The position numbers and the translations under genes are program-made. From Streptomyces sp. NBC_00083 (GTDB lineage Bacteria > Actinomycetota > Actinomycetes > Streptomycetales > Streptomycetaceae): a DNA stretch of 64,000 nt. The stretch covers positions 496,001 to 560,000 of the forward strand of contig NZ_JAPELY010000004.1 in assembly GCF_026343295.1 (NCBI RefSeq). Direction: 5' to 3'. Positions 52,786-63,597 of this stretch are shown here, in pieces. The number at the start of each line of letters is the position of its first letter. Position 1 is the stretch's first letter. Under the pieces are notes generated by a model that worked only from the letters and a program-made list of their open reading frames with translations, searched no databases and had not been told where the DNA came from.

Positions 52786-53242
52786 CCCACGCCCGTCCTC
52801 AATCGCCGGACGGGCTGAGGATGTGCACGCTGCCCGGCACCCGTACCGCCAGGGGCGCGGGGAACTGCGCGAGACGCGGGCACGGTCCGCAGCCGAAGGC
52901 GGGGTTTGCTGGGGCTCCGCCCCAGACCCCGTTCGCGCCTGAAGGGCGCTCGTCCTCAATCGCCGGACGGGCTGAAGATGCCGATGCTGGGCATGCCGCC
53001 CAGGCCGGCCCATCTGTGGGCGCGGGGAACTGCGCGACCAGCCCCCACCAGCCCGCAGGGTGGGGACCCCCGGGGTCTGGGGCGGAGCCCCGGCGCACCC
53101 CGCCGCACACCAGCCCCCACCCCCCGGCAGGGAGGGCCACATGCCGAACCCCGAGTCCCACCATCCGGACACCCTGTCCAGATGGCGGAGCCCCGGCGTA
53201 GGCTGACACCCGAGCACATCCATACCTAGGAGACGAGCGACG
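52786..53242. repeat. Inverted copies of the interspersed repeats before ilvD
   Basis: There is no gene in these 457 bases. The elements seen elsewhere occur here in the opposite orientation: element A reversed (AGGGGCGCGGGGAACTGCGC) at 52851-52870 and a truncated copy near 53019-53035, and element B reversed at about 52909-52975, with a half copy at 52795-52818. A forward half of element B (TCTGGGGCGGAGCCCCGG) is at about 53076-53093. The ilvD ribosome site AGGAGACG is at 53227-53234. Confidence 0.75.
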
Positions 53243-55093
53243 ATGCCCGAGCTGAGGTCCCGCACAGTCACCCACGGCCGCAACATGGCGGGCGCCCGCG
53301 CCCTTATGCGGGCCTCCGGTGTAGCGAGCGAGGACATCGGCAAGCCGATCATCGCCGTGGCGAACAGCTTCACCGAGTTCGTGCCGGGCCACACCCACCT
53401 CGCCCCGGTGGGCCGGATCGTCAGCGAGGCGATCCTGGCCGCCGGCGCCGTCCCCCGCGAGTTCAACACCATCGCCGTGGACGACGGCATCGCCATGGGC
53501 CACGGCGGCATGCTCTACAGCCTCCCCTCCCGCGACCTCATCGCGGACAGCGTGGAGTACATGGTCGAGGCCCACTGCGCCGACGCCCTGATCTGCATCT
53601 CCAACTGCGACAAGATCACCCCCGGCATGCTGATGGCGGCGCTGCGCCTCAACATCCCCACCGTCTTCGTCTCCGGCGGCCCGATGGAGGCCGGCAAGGC
53701 GACCCTGGTCGACGGCACGGTCCGTACGCTCGACCTGGTCGACGCGATCTCGGACGCCGTCAACGACAAGATCTCCGACGCGGACATCCTCCGCATCGAG
53801 GAGAACGCCTGCCCCACCTGCGGCTCCTGTTCCGGCATGTTCACGGCCAACTCCATGAACTGCCTGACCGAGGCGATCGGGCTCTCCCTCCCCGGCAACG
53901 GCTCGGTCCTCGCGACCCACACCGCCCGCCGCGCGCTGTACGAGAACGCCGCCCGCACGGTCGTGGAGATCACCAAGCGCCACTACGAGCAGGACGACCA
54001 CTCGGTCCTGCCCCGCTCCATCGCGACCCGCGCCGCGTTCGAGAACGCCATGGCGCTCGACATCGCGATGGGCGGCTCCACCAACACGATCCTGCACCTG
54101 CTGGCCGCCGCCCAGGAGGCCGAGCTCGACTACGGGCTCAGCGACATGGACGCCGTCAGCCGCCGCGTCCCGTGTCTGGCCAAGGTCGCGCCGAACGTCG
54201 GCAAGAACCGTACGTACTACATGGAGGACGTGCACCGCGCCGGCGGCATCCCCGCCATCCTCGGCGAGCTGTACCGCGCGGGCCTGCTCAACGAGGACGT
54301 CCACACCGTCCACTCCCCTTCCATCAAGGAGTGGCTCGACGCGTGGGACGTGCGCGGCGGCTCTCCGTCCCCCGAGGCCGTCGAGCTGTGGCACGCGGCC
54401 CCCGGCTGCGTCCGCTCCGCGACCGCCTTCTCGCAGTCCGAGCGCTGGGACACCCTCGACACCGACGCCGCCGAGGGCTGCATCCGGGACGCGGCCCACG
54501 CGTACAGCAAGGACGGCGGCCTCGCCGTGCTGCGCGGCAACCTCGCCGAGGACGGCTGTGTCGTGAAGACGGCCGGCGTCGACGAGTCGATCTGGACCTT
54601 CGAGGGCCCGGCCGTCGTCTGCGAGTCGCAGGAGGAGGCCGTCGACAAGATCCTCAAGAAGGAGATCACGCACGGCGATGTCGTCGTGATCCGCTACGAG
54701 GGCCCCAAGGGCGGCCCCGGCATGCAGGAGATGCTGTACCCGACGTCGTTCCTCAAGGGCCGCGGCCTCGGCAAGAGCTGCGCCCTGGTCACCGACGGCC
54801 GCTTCTCCGGCGGCACCTCGGGCCTCTCCATCGGCCACGCCTCGCCCGAGGCGGCGTCCGGCGGCACCATCGCCCTCGTCGAGGACGGCGACCGCATCCG
54901 GATCGACATCCCCAACCGTACGATCGAACTCCTCGTCGCGGACGCCGAGTTGGCGGCCCGGCGCGAGGCGCTGAACGGGGTGTACGCCCCGAAGAATCGT
55001 GAGCGCAAGGTGTCGGCCGCGCTGCGCGCCTACGCCGCGATGGCCACCAGCGCCGACCGGGGCGCGGTCCGCGACGTGTCCAAGCTGGGCTGA
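53243..55093 (+). CDS. ilvD: Dihydroxy-acid dehydratase
   Basis: A 616-residue enzyme of valine, leucine and isoleucine synthesis, also feeding pantoate. Fe-S cluster and metal residues: C122 with K124 in ISNCDKITPGM, and C190, C193, C196 in ENACPTCGSCSGMFTANSMN. The C-terminal swivel region has TDGRFSGGTSGLSIGHASPEAA. Length and motifs match the E. coli-type enzyme. Start ATG 53243 has a clear AGGAG. It stands alone, away from other ilv genes. Confidence 0.96.
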   Translation: MPELRSRTVTHGRNMAGARALMRASGVASEDIGKPIIAVANSFTEFVPGHTHLAPVGRIVSEAILAAGAVPREFNTIAVDDGIAMGHGGMLYSLPSRDLIADSVEYMVEAHCADALICISNCDKITPGMLMAALRLNIPTVFVSGGPMEAGKATLVDGTVRTLDLVDAISDAVNDKISDADILRIEENACPTCGSCSGMFTANSMNCLTEAIGLSLPGNGSVLATHTARRALYENAARTVVEITKRHYEQDDHSVLPRSIATRAAFENAMALDIAMGGSTNTILHLLAAAQEAELDYGLSDMDAVSRRVPCLAKVAPNVGKNRTYYMEDVHRAGGIPAILGELYRAGLLNEDVHTVHSPSIKEWLDAWDVRGGSPSPEAVELWHAAPGCVRSATAFSQSERWDTLDTDAAEGCIRDAAHAYSKDGGLAVLRGNLAEDGCVVKTAGVDESIWTFEGPAVVCESQEEAVDKILKKEITHGDVVVIRYEGPKGGPGMQEMLYPTSFLKGRGLGKSCALVTDGRFSGGTSGLSIGHASPEAASGGTIALVEDGDRIRIDIPNRTIELLVADAELAARREALNGVYAPKNRERKVSAALRAYAAMATSADRGAVRDVSKLG

Positions 55094-55115
55094 CCCCGCG
55101 CCCACCGCAGCACAG

Positions 55116-55151
55116 TGACGCCCCGTCAGGAACCTGCCTGACGGGGCGTCA
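55116..55151. terminator. Bidirectional terminator hairpin between ilvD and the kinase gene
   Basis: A 15-bp perfect stem: TGACGCCCCGTCAGG (55116-55130) pairs with 55137-55151 around the loop AACCTG. There is no U tract. It serves both convergent genes. Confidence 0.75.
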
Positions 55152-55193
55152 TCGTGCCCTCGCGCGGCCCGTTGCCGCGCCTCCGCGGGGGTG

Positions 55194-57410
<2,217 letters not shown>

Positions 57411-57560
57411 GGCCGACCCCCGTGTGTCCGTTGTACGCGCGCGTTCAACGGAGCCTAGTCGATGGCACCTTCCCGTCCGATGGGGCTTGCTAGCCTGCGT
57501 GTTGCACGCAAAGTGAAGCCAAGGGGGGACCCGTGAGGGGTCCCGTGGGGGGAGTCGGGG

Positions 57561-57869
57561 ATGACAACGGAATCGGCTGAAACAAGCGCATCGGTGGCGA
57601 GCGCGTCGGCGGCGCTGGGGGTGCAGCGCTACCCGGTGGCCCCGGGCTGCGAACTGAACGTCCGCAGTGGCCCCGGCACGAACTACTCGATCGTCGACAC
57701 GCTGGACCTCGGCGCCACGGTCCCGATCAACTGCCAGACGCCGGGCACCCGCGTGACCGGCCCGTACGGCACGTCGAACATCTGGGACAACATCGGCAAC
57801 GGCCGGTACGTCGCGGACGCGTACGTGAAGACGGGGAGCGACGGGTACGTGGCACAGCGCTGCGGCTGA
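57561..57869 (+). CDS. Small SH3b-domain protein
   Basis: A 102-residue protein. After a Ser/Ala/Thr-rich head of about 22 residues there is one bacterial SH3 domain (GCELNVRSGPGTNYSIVDTLDLGATVPINCQ split around 29-60; LNVRSGPG is the signature), ending DAYVKTGSDGYVAQRCG. Three cysteines are present. No clear signal peptide is seen although such domains usually bind cell wall. It is divergent from the kinase gene. Confidence 0.75.
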   Translation: MTTESAETSASVASASAALGVQRYPVAPGCELNVRSGPGTNYSIVDTLDLGATVPINCQTPGTRVTGPYGTSNIWDNIGNGRYVADAYVKTGSDGYVAQRCG

Positions 57870-57904
57870 CCGGCAACGCGGCCGCCCCTGGGATAATCGT
57901 CCCC

Positions 57905-58453
57905 ATGAGCGACAACACGGGCGACAGCGCGGCCACCGGCAAGGGCGGCGGTACCGCTTCGGGCCGCGCGGACGCCAAGGCGGTGGCCGCCGGCCCCCAG
58001 CCGGAACCGATCCGCTTCTTCGGCACCAGCTGGCTGGAGCACGACCAGGGGTACGGCCTGCGCCGGGCCGGCGCGGCGGCGGGCTCGCTCGTCGCCGCCG
58101 TCGCGGCCTGCTTCGTGCTGCGCTTCGCCTATGAGGGGCTCCAGCTCGCCGACACCGGCGGCTTCGTGAACGTGCTGGTCGTCGTCATGTTCGCGATCTG
58201 CAGCGCGATGGCCTTCCGCAAGACGTGGGAACGCTTCTCGACCCGCCCCGCCGACCCGGACGCGGACCGCTCCCTCCAGGGCCTGAAGGCGATCGGCTTC
58301 ATCGGCTCGCTGCTGGCGTACTTCTTCCGCACCTTCACGGAGGCCCCGGGCGAGGCCCTGCACCGCACGGAGTACGAGACGGCCCGCACCCAGTACGAGC
58401 GCCGCCGCGGCACGAGGACGGGCAACCCGTCGACCCGGAAGAAGCGCAAGTAG
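57905..58453 (+). CDS. Conserved membrane protein
   Basis: A 182-residue protein with a Gly/Ala/Lys-rich head and two clear hydrophobic segments (about 61-80, AGSLVAAVAACFVLRFAY, and 90-107, VNVLVVVMFAICSAMAF). A third weak one is near 125-140 (KAIGFIGSLLAYFF). A basic tail RRGTRTGNPSTRKKRK follows. I do not recognise the family. Function unknown. Confidence 0.65.
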   Translation: MSDNTGDSAATGKGGGTASGRADAKAVAAGPQPEPIRFFGTSWLEHDQGYGLRRAGAAAGSLVAAVAACFVLRFAYEGLQLADTGGFVNVLVVVMFAICSAMAFRKTWERFSTRPADPDADRSLQGLKAIGFIGSLLAYFFRTFTEAPGEALHRTEYETARTQYERRRGTRTGNPSTRKKRK

Positions 58454-58540
58454 CCTCCGGCGGGAGGGGGAGTTCCCGGCGGGAGCGAGCGTGGTCCCTG
58501 GCGGGACCCGGCCGGGCAGAACCGGCACCGGGTGCCGCGC

Positions 58541-58674
58541 CCGCCCCACAGGGCTCCGCCCGCGCGGCAGACTCGCCCCACAGGGCTCCGCCCGCGCGGC
58601 AGACCCGCCCCATAGGCGCTGCCCGCGCGGCAGACCCGCCCCACGGCGCTCCGCCCGCCCGGCAGACTCGCCCC
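58541..58674 (+). repeat. Four tandem ~31-bp repeats running into a start codon
   Basis: Units begin at 58551, 58583, 58615 and 58645. Each has the core GCCCGCGCGGCAGACYCGCC (one C-for-G change in the last unit) and ends in CCCA; a partial unit starts at 58541. The last unit supplies the CCCC before ATG 58675. Spacing is 32, 32, 30 bp. No ribosome site is visible before that ATG. Confidence 0.75.
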
Positions 58675-59496
58675 ATGACGACTCCCGCCGTGCCCCACCC
58701 CGCCCGCGCCCACTCCTTCAACGCCGCCGCGGCCCAGTACGCCGCGAACCGGCCCTCGTACCCGCCGCTGCTCCTCGACGCCCTGGAGGAGCTGGCGGAC
58801 CGCCCCCTCAAGGGCGCCCGGGTCGCCGACGTCGGGGCCGGCACCGGTATCGCCAGCGCGCTGCTGCACGACAGGGGCGCGCGGGTCGTCGCGGTCGAGC
58901 CGGGTGCGGGCATGGCCGCCCAGTTCCGTACCGGCAACCCCGGCATCCCCCTGGTCCGGGGCGACGGCAACGACCTCCCCCTGGCCACCGCCTCCGCCGA
59001 CCTCATCACGTACGCCCAGGCCTGGCACTGGACCGACCCGGCCAAGGCGGGCCCGGAGGCCTGCCGGGTCCTGCGGCCGGGCGGCGCGCTGGCCCTGTGG
59101 TGGAACATCGCGGACCACTCGGCGCAATGGCTCGCCGCCCAGGACGCCCGGATCCGCGACTTCCTGGGTGTCGACCGCTCGGCGGAGCAGCGCGCGGTCG
59201 CCACCCGGAGCGGCAGCGGCGCCGCCGAATCCGCCGCCGAACCCGCCGAGCGCGGCGCCCACCCGTGGACCGACATCCCCGGCCTCGACTTCGCGGAGCG
59301 CCGCATCCCGCACACCCGCAAGGTCCCGCTCGCCACCCACCTCGCCAACCTGGGAAGCCACTCGGCGTTCCTGGTGATCGGCGAGGAGCGGGCGCGGGAG
59401 TTCCTGGCCACGGAGCACGCCGTCCTGAGCGAACTCTTCCCGGACGGCACGGTGGAGGAGCGGTACGTGGTCCACCTGCTCCTGGCCCGGACCTGA
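58675..59496 (+). CDS. Class I SAM-dependent methyltransferase
   Basis: A 273-residue methyltransferase. The SAM loop is VADVGAGTGIASALL (about 50-64), followed by the acidic VVAVEPGAGM, then GDGNDLPLATASADLITYAQAWHW and RVLRPGGALALWW. It is like UbiE/Trm9-type small-molecule methyltransferases. The start region ARAHSFNAAAAQYAANRPSYPP fits the family. A tandem repeat runs up to the ATG. Substrate unknown. Confidence 0.85.
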   Translation: MTTPAVPHPARAHSFNAAAAQYAANRPSYPPLLLDALEELADRPLKGARVADVGAGTGIASALLHDRGARVVAVEPGAGMAAQFRTGNPGIPLVRGDGNDLPLATASADLITYAQAWHWTDPAKAGPEACRVLRPGGALALWWNIADHSAQWLAAQDARIRDFLGVDRSAEQRAVATRSGSGAAESAAEPAERGAHPWTDIPGLDFAERRIPHTRKVPLATHLANLGSHSAFLVIGEERAREFLATEHAVLSELFPDGTVEERYVVHLLLART

Positions 59497-59591
59497 GCAA
59501 CCCGCCCCGGGCTCATCCTCCCTGGGACGGGGCCCGCCCCTCGCTGCCGCCCCCGCCCGCATCCTTGACGCCCGCACCCCCGCGCAGCACT

Positions 59592-59609
59592 ATTCACCAC
59601 ATGATGAAT
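59592..59609. promoter_or_regulatory. Imperfect palindrome across the ABC exporter start codon
   Basis: ATTCACCACATGATGAAT has 7 of 9 symmetric pairs and spans the ATG at 59601. It looks like a repressor operator of the GntR or TetR type. It is strikingly AT-rich compared with its surroundings. Confidence 0.5.
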
Positions 59610-60470
59610 TATGAGCCTCCGCCGGGCGGCCGGGGCGAAGGCCAGGACGTCCCGGCCGGCCCACCCGATGACCCCCCGCCCACGGGCCCCCCGCCCACAG
59701 CCCCACCACCCGCCGTGACCGCCCGCGCCCTCACCGCCGTACGGGGCGGCCGCCCGGTCCTGCGCGCCCTCGACTTCACCGTCCCGCGCGGCCGCATCAC
59801 CGGACTCCTCGGCCCCTCCGGCTGCGGCAAGTCCACCCTGATGCGCGCCGTCGCGGGCACGCAGGCGAACGTCACCGGCACCCTCACGGTCCTCGGCGCC
59901 CCGGCCGGCTCCCCTTCCCTGCGCGAGCGAATCGGCTACGTCACCCAAGCCCCGTCCATCTACCGCGACTTGACGGCGCGTCAGAACCTGGAGTACTTCG
60001 CGGCCGTGCTGCACCCGGGCCGGGCCCACCGCGCCACCCGCGCCGAAGCGGTCGACCGGGCCGTCACGGACGTCGACCTCGCCGGCCACGCCCACGACCT
60101 CGCGGGACGGCTCTCCGGCGGCCAGCTCAGCCGCGTCTCCCTCGCCGTCGCCCTGCTCGGCACCCCGGACCTGCTCATCCTCGACGAGCCGACCGTCGGC
60201 CTCGACCCCGTACTCCGCCGCGACCTGTGGGACCTGTTCCACCGCATCGCCGCCACCCGCGGGACCGCGATCCTGGTCTCCTCGCACGTCATGGACGAAG
60301 CGGAACGCTGCCACCGCCTGCTCCTGCTCCGCGAAGGCGCCCTCCTGGCCGAGGACACCCCGGCCGGCCTGCGCGCCCGTACCGCCACGACAACGGTCGA
60401 GGAAGCCTTCCTCCACCTGATCGACGACCCCACCCCCGGGTCCGAGACCACCCCCGAGGCCCGCCCGTGA
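59601..60470 (+). CDS. ABC-2 type exporter, ATP-binding protein
   Basis: A 289-residue ABC ATPase. A Pro/Gly-rich head of about 38 residues precedes Walker A GPSGCGKST (71-79), signature LSGGQ (in AGRLSGGQLSRVSL) and Walker B LLILDEPTVGLDP. The H-loop is SSHVMDEAERC. It is of the CcmA/DrrA group of exporters. ATG 59601 and ATG 59604 are both possible. The stop overlaps the permease GTG by four bases. Confidence 0.9.
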   Translation: MMNYEPPPGGRGEGQDVPAGPPDDPPPTGPPPTAPPPAVTARALTAVRGGRPVLRALDFTVPRGRITGLLGPSGCGKSTLMRAVAGTQANVTGTLTVLGAPAGSPSLRERIGYVTQAPSIYRDLTARQNLEYFAAVLHPGRAHRATRAEAVDRAVTDVDLAGHAHDLAGRLSGGQLSRVSLAVALLGTPDLLILDEPTVGLDPVLRRDLWDLFHRIAATRGTAILVSSHVMDEAERCHRLLLLREGALLAEDTPAGLRARTATTTVEEAFLHLIDDPTPGSETTPEARP

Positions 60471-61204
60471 ACACCTCCCGCACCCTCGCGACCGCCGCCC
60501 GCGTCCTGAGGCAGCTGCGCCACGACCCGCGCACCATCGCGCTGCTCCTCGTCGTCCCGGCGCTCATGACCGTCCTGCTCCGGTACGTGTTCGACGGCAA
60601 CCCCGCCGTCTTCAACGACATCGGCGCCTCCCTGCTCGGCATCTTCCCGCTGATCACGATGTTCCTGGTCTCCTCCATCGCCACCCTGCGCGAACGCACC
60701 TCCGGCACCCTGGAACGCCTCCTCGCCATGCCGCTCGGCAAGAGCGAACTCATCGGCGGCTACGCCCTCGCCTTCGGCGCGCTGGCCGTCCTCCAGTCGC
60801 TCCTCGCGACAGGCATCTCCCTCTGGCTCCTCGACCTGAACGTCGCCGGCTCCCCCTGGCTGCTGCTCCTGGTCGCCCTGCTCGACGCCCTGCTCGGCAC
60901 CGCCCTCGGCCTGTTCGTCTCCGCCTTCGCCGCGTCGGAGTTCCAGGCCGTCCAGTTCATGCCGGCGGTGATCTTCCCCCAGCTCCTGCTGTGCGGCCTG
61001 TTCACCCCGCGCGACATCATGCAGCCGGTCCTGCGCTGGATCTCGGACGTCCTGCCCATGTCGTACGCCGTCGACGCGATGACCCAGGTCCTCCACCACC
61101 CCACCGCCGACGCCGCCTTCGTCCGGGACACCGCGATCGTGGCCGGGGTGGCGCTCCTGGTCCTGGCCCTGGGCGCCGCGACCCTGCCCCGCCGCACCCC
61201 GTGA
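60467..61204 (+). CDS. ABC-2 type exporter, permease
   Basis: A 245-residue ABC-2 membrane protein with six hydrophobic segments, starting at GTG 60467 in a GTGA overlap with the ATPase gene. Typical sequences are LRQLRHDPRTIALLLVVPALM, RERTSGTLERLLAMPLGKSELI and the late FMPAVIFPQLLLCGLFTPRDIM. It pairs with the ATPase as a drug or lipid exporter; the substrate is unknown. Confidence 0.9.
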   Translation: MNTSRTLATAARVLRQLRHDPRTIALLLVVPALMTVLLRYVFDGNPAVFNDIGASLLGIFPLITMFLVSSIATLRERTSGTLERLLAMPLGKSELIGGYALAFGALAVLQSLLATGISLWLLDLNVAGSPWLLLLVALLDALLGTALGLFVSAFAASEFQAVQFMPAVIFPQLLLCGLFTPRDIMQPVLRWISDVLPMSYAVDAMTQVLHHPTADAAFVRDTAIVAGVALLVLALGAATLPRRTP

Positions 61205-61312
61205 CCCGTCCGGCGCCACACCCGCGTACCGCCCGTCGGACACCCCCATCCCCGCCCCCGCCCCGATGCGAGGATGACGTCACGAACCCCGCACCACCTG
61301 GAGGGTGACCGC

Positions 61313-62122
61313 ATGACCCAGACAGTCGCAGTCCTCGGCACCGGCAAGATCGGCGAGGCCCTCCTCAGCGGCATGATCCGGGCCGGCTGGCACCCGGCCA
61401 ACCTCCTCGTGACCGCCCGCCGCCCGGAGCGCGCCGAAGAGCTCCGCACCCGATACGGCGTGGACGCCGTCACCAACGCCGAGGCCGCCAAGCGCGCCGA
61501 CACCCTGATCCTCGCGGTCAAGCCGCAGGACATGGGCAGGCTCCTGGACGAACTCGCCCCGCACCTCACGAGCGACCGTCTGGTCGTCAGCGCCGCGGCC
61601 GGCATCCCGAGCGCGTTCATCGAGGCGCGCCTCGCCGCGGGGACCCCGGTCGTACGCGTCATGCCGAACACGCCGGTCCTGGTCGACGAGGGCATGTCGG
61701 TGATCAGCGGCGGCAGCCACGCGACCCCGGACCATCTGGCCCACACGGAGGAGATCTTCGGCGGCGTCGGCAAGACGCTCCGCGTACCGGAGTCGCAGCA
61801 GGACGCGGCGACGGCCCTCTCCGGCTCGGGCCCGGCCTACTTCTACTACCTCGTCGAGGCGATGACGGACGCCGGTATCCTGCTCGGCCTGCCGCGCAAC
61901 CAGGCGTACGACCTGATCGTCCAGTCCGCGATCGGCGCCGCGGTGATGCTCCGCGACAGCGGCGAACACCCGGTAAAGCTGCGCGAGGCCGTGATGTCCC
62001 CGGCGGGCACGACGATCAGCGCCATCCGCGAGCTGGAGAACCACGGCGTACGGGCCGCGCTGATCGCCGCCCTGGAAGCCGCCCGCGACCGCAGCCGCGC
62101 ACTGGCCTCCGGCACCAGCTGA
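61313..62122 (+). CDS. proC: Pyrroline-5-carboxylate reductase
   Basis: A 269-residue enzyme for the last step of proline synthesis. The NADPH fold is VAVLGTGKIGEALLSGMI (4-21); ILAVKPQDM, VRVMPNTPVLV and ALSGSGPAYFYYLVEAM are the family motifs, and the C-terminal signature region reads REAVMSPAGTTISAI. ATG 61313 follows GGAGGG; an in-frame ATG 39 bases upstream is less suitable. Confidence 0.95.
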   Translation: MTQTVAVLGTGKIGEALLSGMIRAGWHPANLLVTARRPERAEELRTRYGVDAVTNAEAAKRADTLILAVKPQDMGRLLDELAPHLTSDRLVVSAAAGIPSAFIEARLAAGTPVVRVMPNTPVLVDEGMSVISGGSHATPDHLAHTEEIFGGVGKTLRVPESQQDAATALSGSGPAYFYYLVEAMTDAGILLGLPRNQAYDLIVQSAIGAAVMLRDSGEHPVKLREAVMSPAGTTISAIRELENHGVRAALIAALEAARDRSRALASGTS

Positions 62123-62133
62123 CGCCCGCGGCC

Positions 62134-62784
62134 CTAGCCCCTCCTCTTGAGCCGCCCCCGTACGGCACCCGCGCCGGGCCGCCGTACGGCACCGGCGGCC
62201 AACCCCGCGCCGATCAGGGCGAGCCCACCCCCGCACAGCACGCACAGCACTCCGACGGGCGTATGGGGGAGGGCCGAGCGGGCCGCATGAAAGACGCTCT
62301 CGTCGCTCTCGCCGCTCTCGCCCCCGCCCTCCCGGCTCGACGACACGCCGGACGACACGTCGGCGCCGTCCGCGGAGAGGTCGGCGGGAGCCTCGGCGGG
62401 GGCATCCGCGCCGCCCGGCGTCCAGGACGCACCACGGGCCTCCCCATGGCTTCCCCTGGGTGACGCCGCGGCCGCGACAGCCCGGTGCCGGACAACTCCC
62501 CGCACGGAGCGCAGATCCGCCGCGAGCCGGCACCCCTCCCGCAACGTCGCCTCAAGCCGGGCGACCCGGCCCGAGGTGTCCGCACCCGACGCGTTCTCGC
62601 CCGCGCACGCCCGTACGCGTTCGATCTCGCCCCGGGTCTCCCGGTTGACCGACTCGACGACCCGGAGCCGCAACCGCGCCACATGCTCATCGCCGCTCTC
62701 GGCGTACGCGGCCCCCGGGGCGGTGAGCGACCCGATGACGAAGAGGACGGCGACAGCTGCGGCGATCCGGAGAAGAGACCTCAT
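62134..62784 (-). CDS. Secreted or membrane-anchored hypothetical protein
   Basis: A 216-residue protein. The signal peptide (MRSLLRIAAAVAVLFVIGSLTAPGAAYA) would be cleaved after AYA. A charged helical region with two Cys (ACAGENASG, REGCRLAADL) follows. Then comes a Ser/Gly/Glu-rich stretch and a C-terminal hydrophobic segment (VGVLCVLCGGGLALIGAGLAAGAV) with a basic tail. This is like LPXTG-lacking wall or membrane proteins. Function unknown. It is convergent with proC. Confidence 0.6.
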   Translation of the reverse strand: MRSLLRIAAAVAVLFVIGSLTAPGAAYAESGDEHVARLRLRVVESVNRETRGEIERVRACAGENASGADTSGRVARLEATLREGCRLAADLRSVRGVVRHRAVAAAASPRGSHGEARGASWTPGGADAPAEAPADLSADGADVSSGVSSSREGGGESGESDESVFHAARSALPHTPVGVLCVLCGGGLALIGAGLAAGAVRRPGAGAVRGRLKRRG

Positions 62785-62938
62785 GCCTGCCAAGCTAGGG
62801 CGCGGTCAGGGCCCTGAGATCAGCCGTCCTGCCACCCTCGCCTCGGCCGAAAGGACCAGGTCAGGCCGGTGCGAGCCCGCTGAGCCGGCCCCAGCCCGCA
62901 CCTCCGCCCGCACCCTCGCAGGTGCCCTCGGCCGAGGG

Positions 62939-62967
62939 TTGACACGCCCCTCCCCGATACGTAATGT
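62939..62967 (+). promoter_or_regulatory. Consensus vegetative promoter upstream of the rRNA operon
   Basis: TTGACA (62939-62944), 17 bases, then TAATGT (62962-62967) is close to the HrdB consensus. It lies about 630 bases before 16S rRNA and is probably the first of several rRNA promoters. The 813 bases 62785-63597 hold no gene. A further weaker pair, TTGGCG (63116-63121), 19 bases, TAATGT (63141-63146), follows. Confidence 0.7.
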
Positions 62968-63205
62968 TCTCCGAGTTGTCCGACGTGAGCGCCGACCCCG
63001 GTCGGTCCCCGGACAGCCATTCCGCACCAACCACTTCTCATGAACGACACCTCGTCGTCTCATTTTTCGTGCGCTTTTGCGAAATGAGGAATCCGCGTTC
63101 GAAAGCGGACCCCGATTGGCGTCGGGGCTCAGGATTCCGCTAATGTCTCACTCGTCGGAACGGCCCAACAGCCGGGAAGACAAGCCGACTTGGCCCCGGG
63201 AGACC

Positions 63206-63321
63206 GGGAATCGGGCCCGAAAGGATCTGATAGAGTCGGAGCCGCCGGAAAGGGAACCCCGCGAGGGAGAACCTGGAAGGCACCGAGGAAATCGGACACG
63301 AAAGAGTCTGGTAGAGTCGGA
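63206..63321 (+). promoter_or_regulatory. Two duplicated rRNA promoter blocks
   Basis: Blocks at 63206-63240 and 63287-63321 are about 80 percent identical over 35 bases and 81 bp apart. Both contain CGAAAG and the -10 TAGAGT followed by CGGA (TAGAGT at 63231-63236 and 63312-63317). The -35 regions (GGAATC and GAAATC) are alike but far from TTGACA. This fits the multi-promoter leaders of Streptomyces rRNA operons. Confidence 0.65.
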
Positions 63322-63392
63322 AACACGAAATACCGAAGGGAAGCGCCCGGAGGAAAGCCCGAGAGGGTGAGTACAAAGGAAGCGTCCGTTCC

Positions 63393-63469
63393 TTGAGAAC
63401 TCAACAGCGTGCCAAAAGTCAACGCCAGATTGACAACCCCGTCTCCACTTCGGTGGGACGAGGTTCCTT
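63393..63469 (+). other. rRNA leader: antitermination/processing signals
   Basis: TTGAGAACTCAA (63393-63404) is a small palindrome that precedes AGCGTGCC, the usual leader and spacer element of actinobacterial rRNA operons. A stem with a TTCG loop follows (about 63437-63467, CCGTCTCCAC-TTCG-GTGGGACGAGG). They are candidates for antitermination and RNase III processing. Confidence 0.6.
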
Positions 63470-63597
63470 TGAAAAGTCCTGCACGCCCTTGTGGTGGGCA
63501 GGCAATTACACAGCGAGGACGCTGTGGACGGGCCGCCTTATTCCGGTGGTTCCGTCCCGCTCTTACGTGATGTGTGCACCCGATTACGGGTAAACAT

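Noticed and set aside
58551..58674. CRISPR-like array of 31-bp units
   Set aside because: The units are contiguous with no unique spacers, and no cas gene is present.
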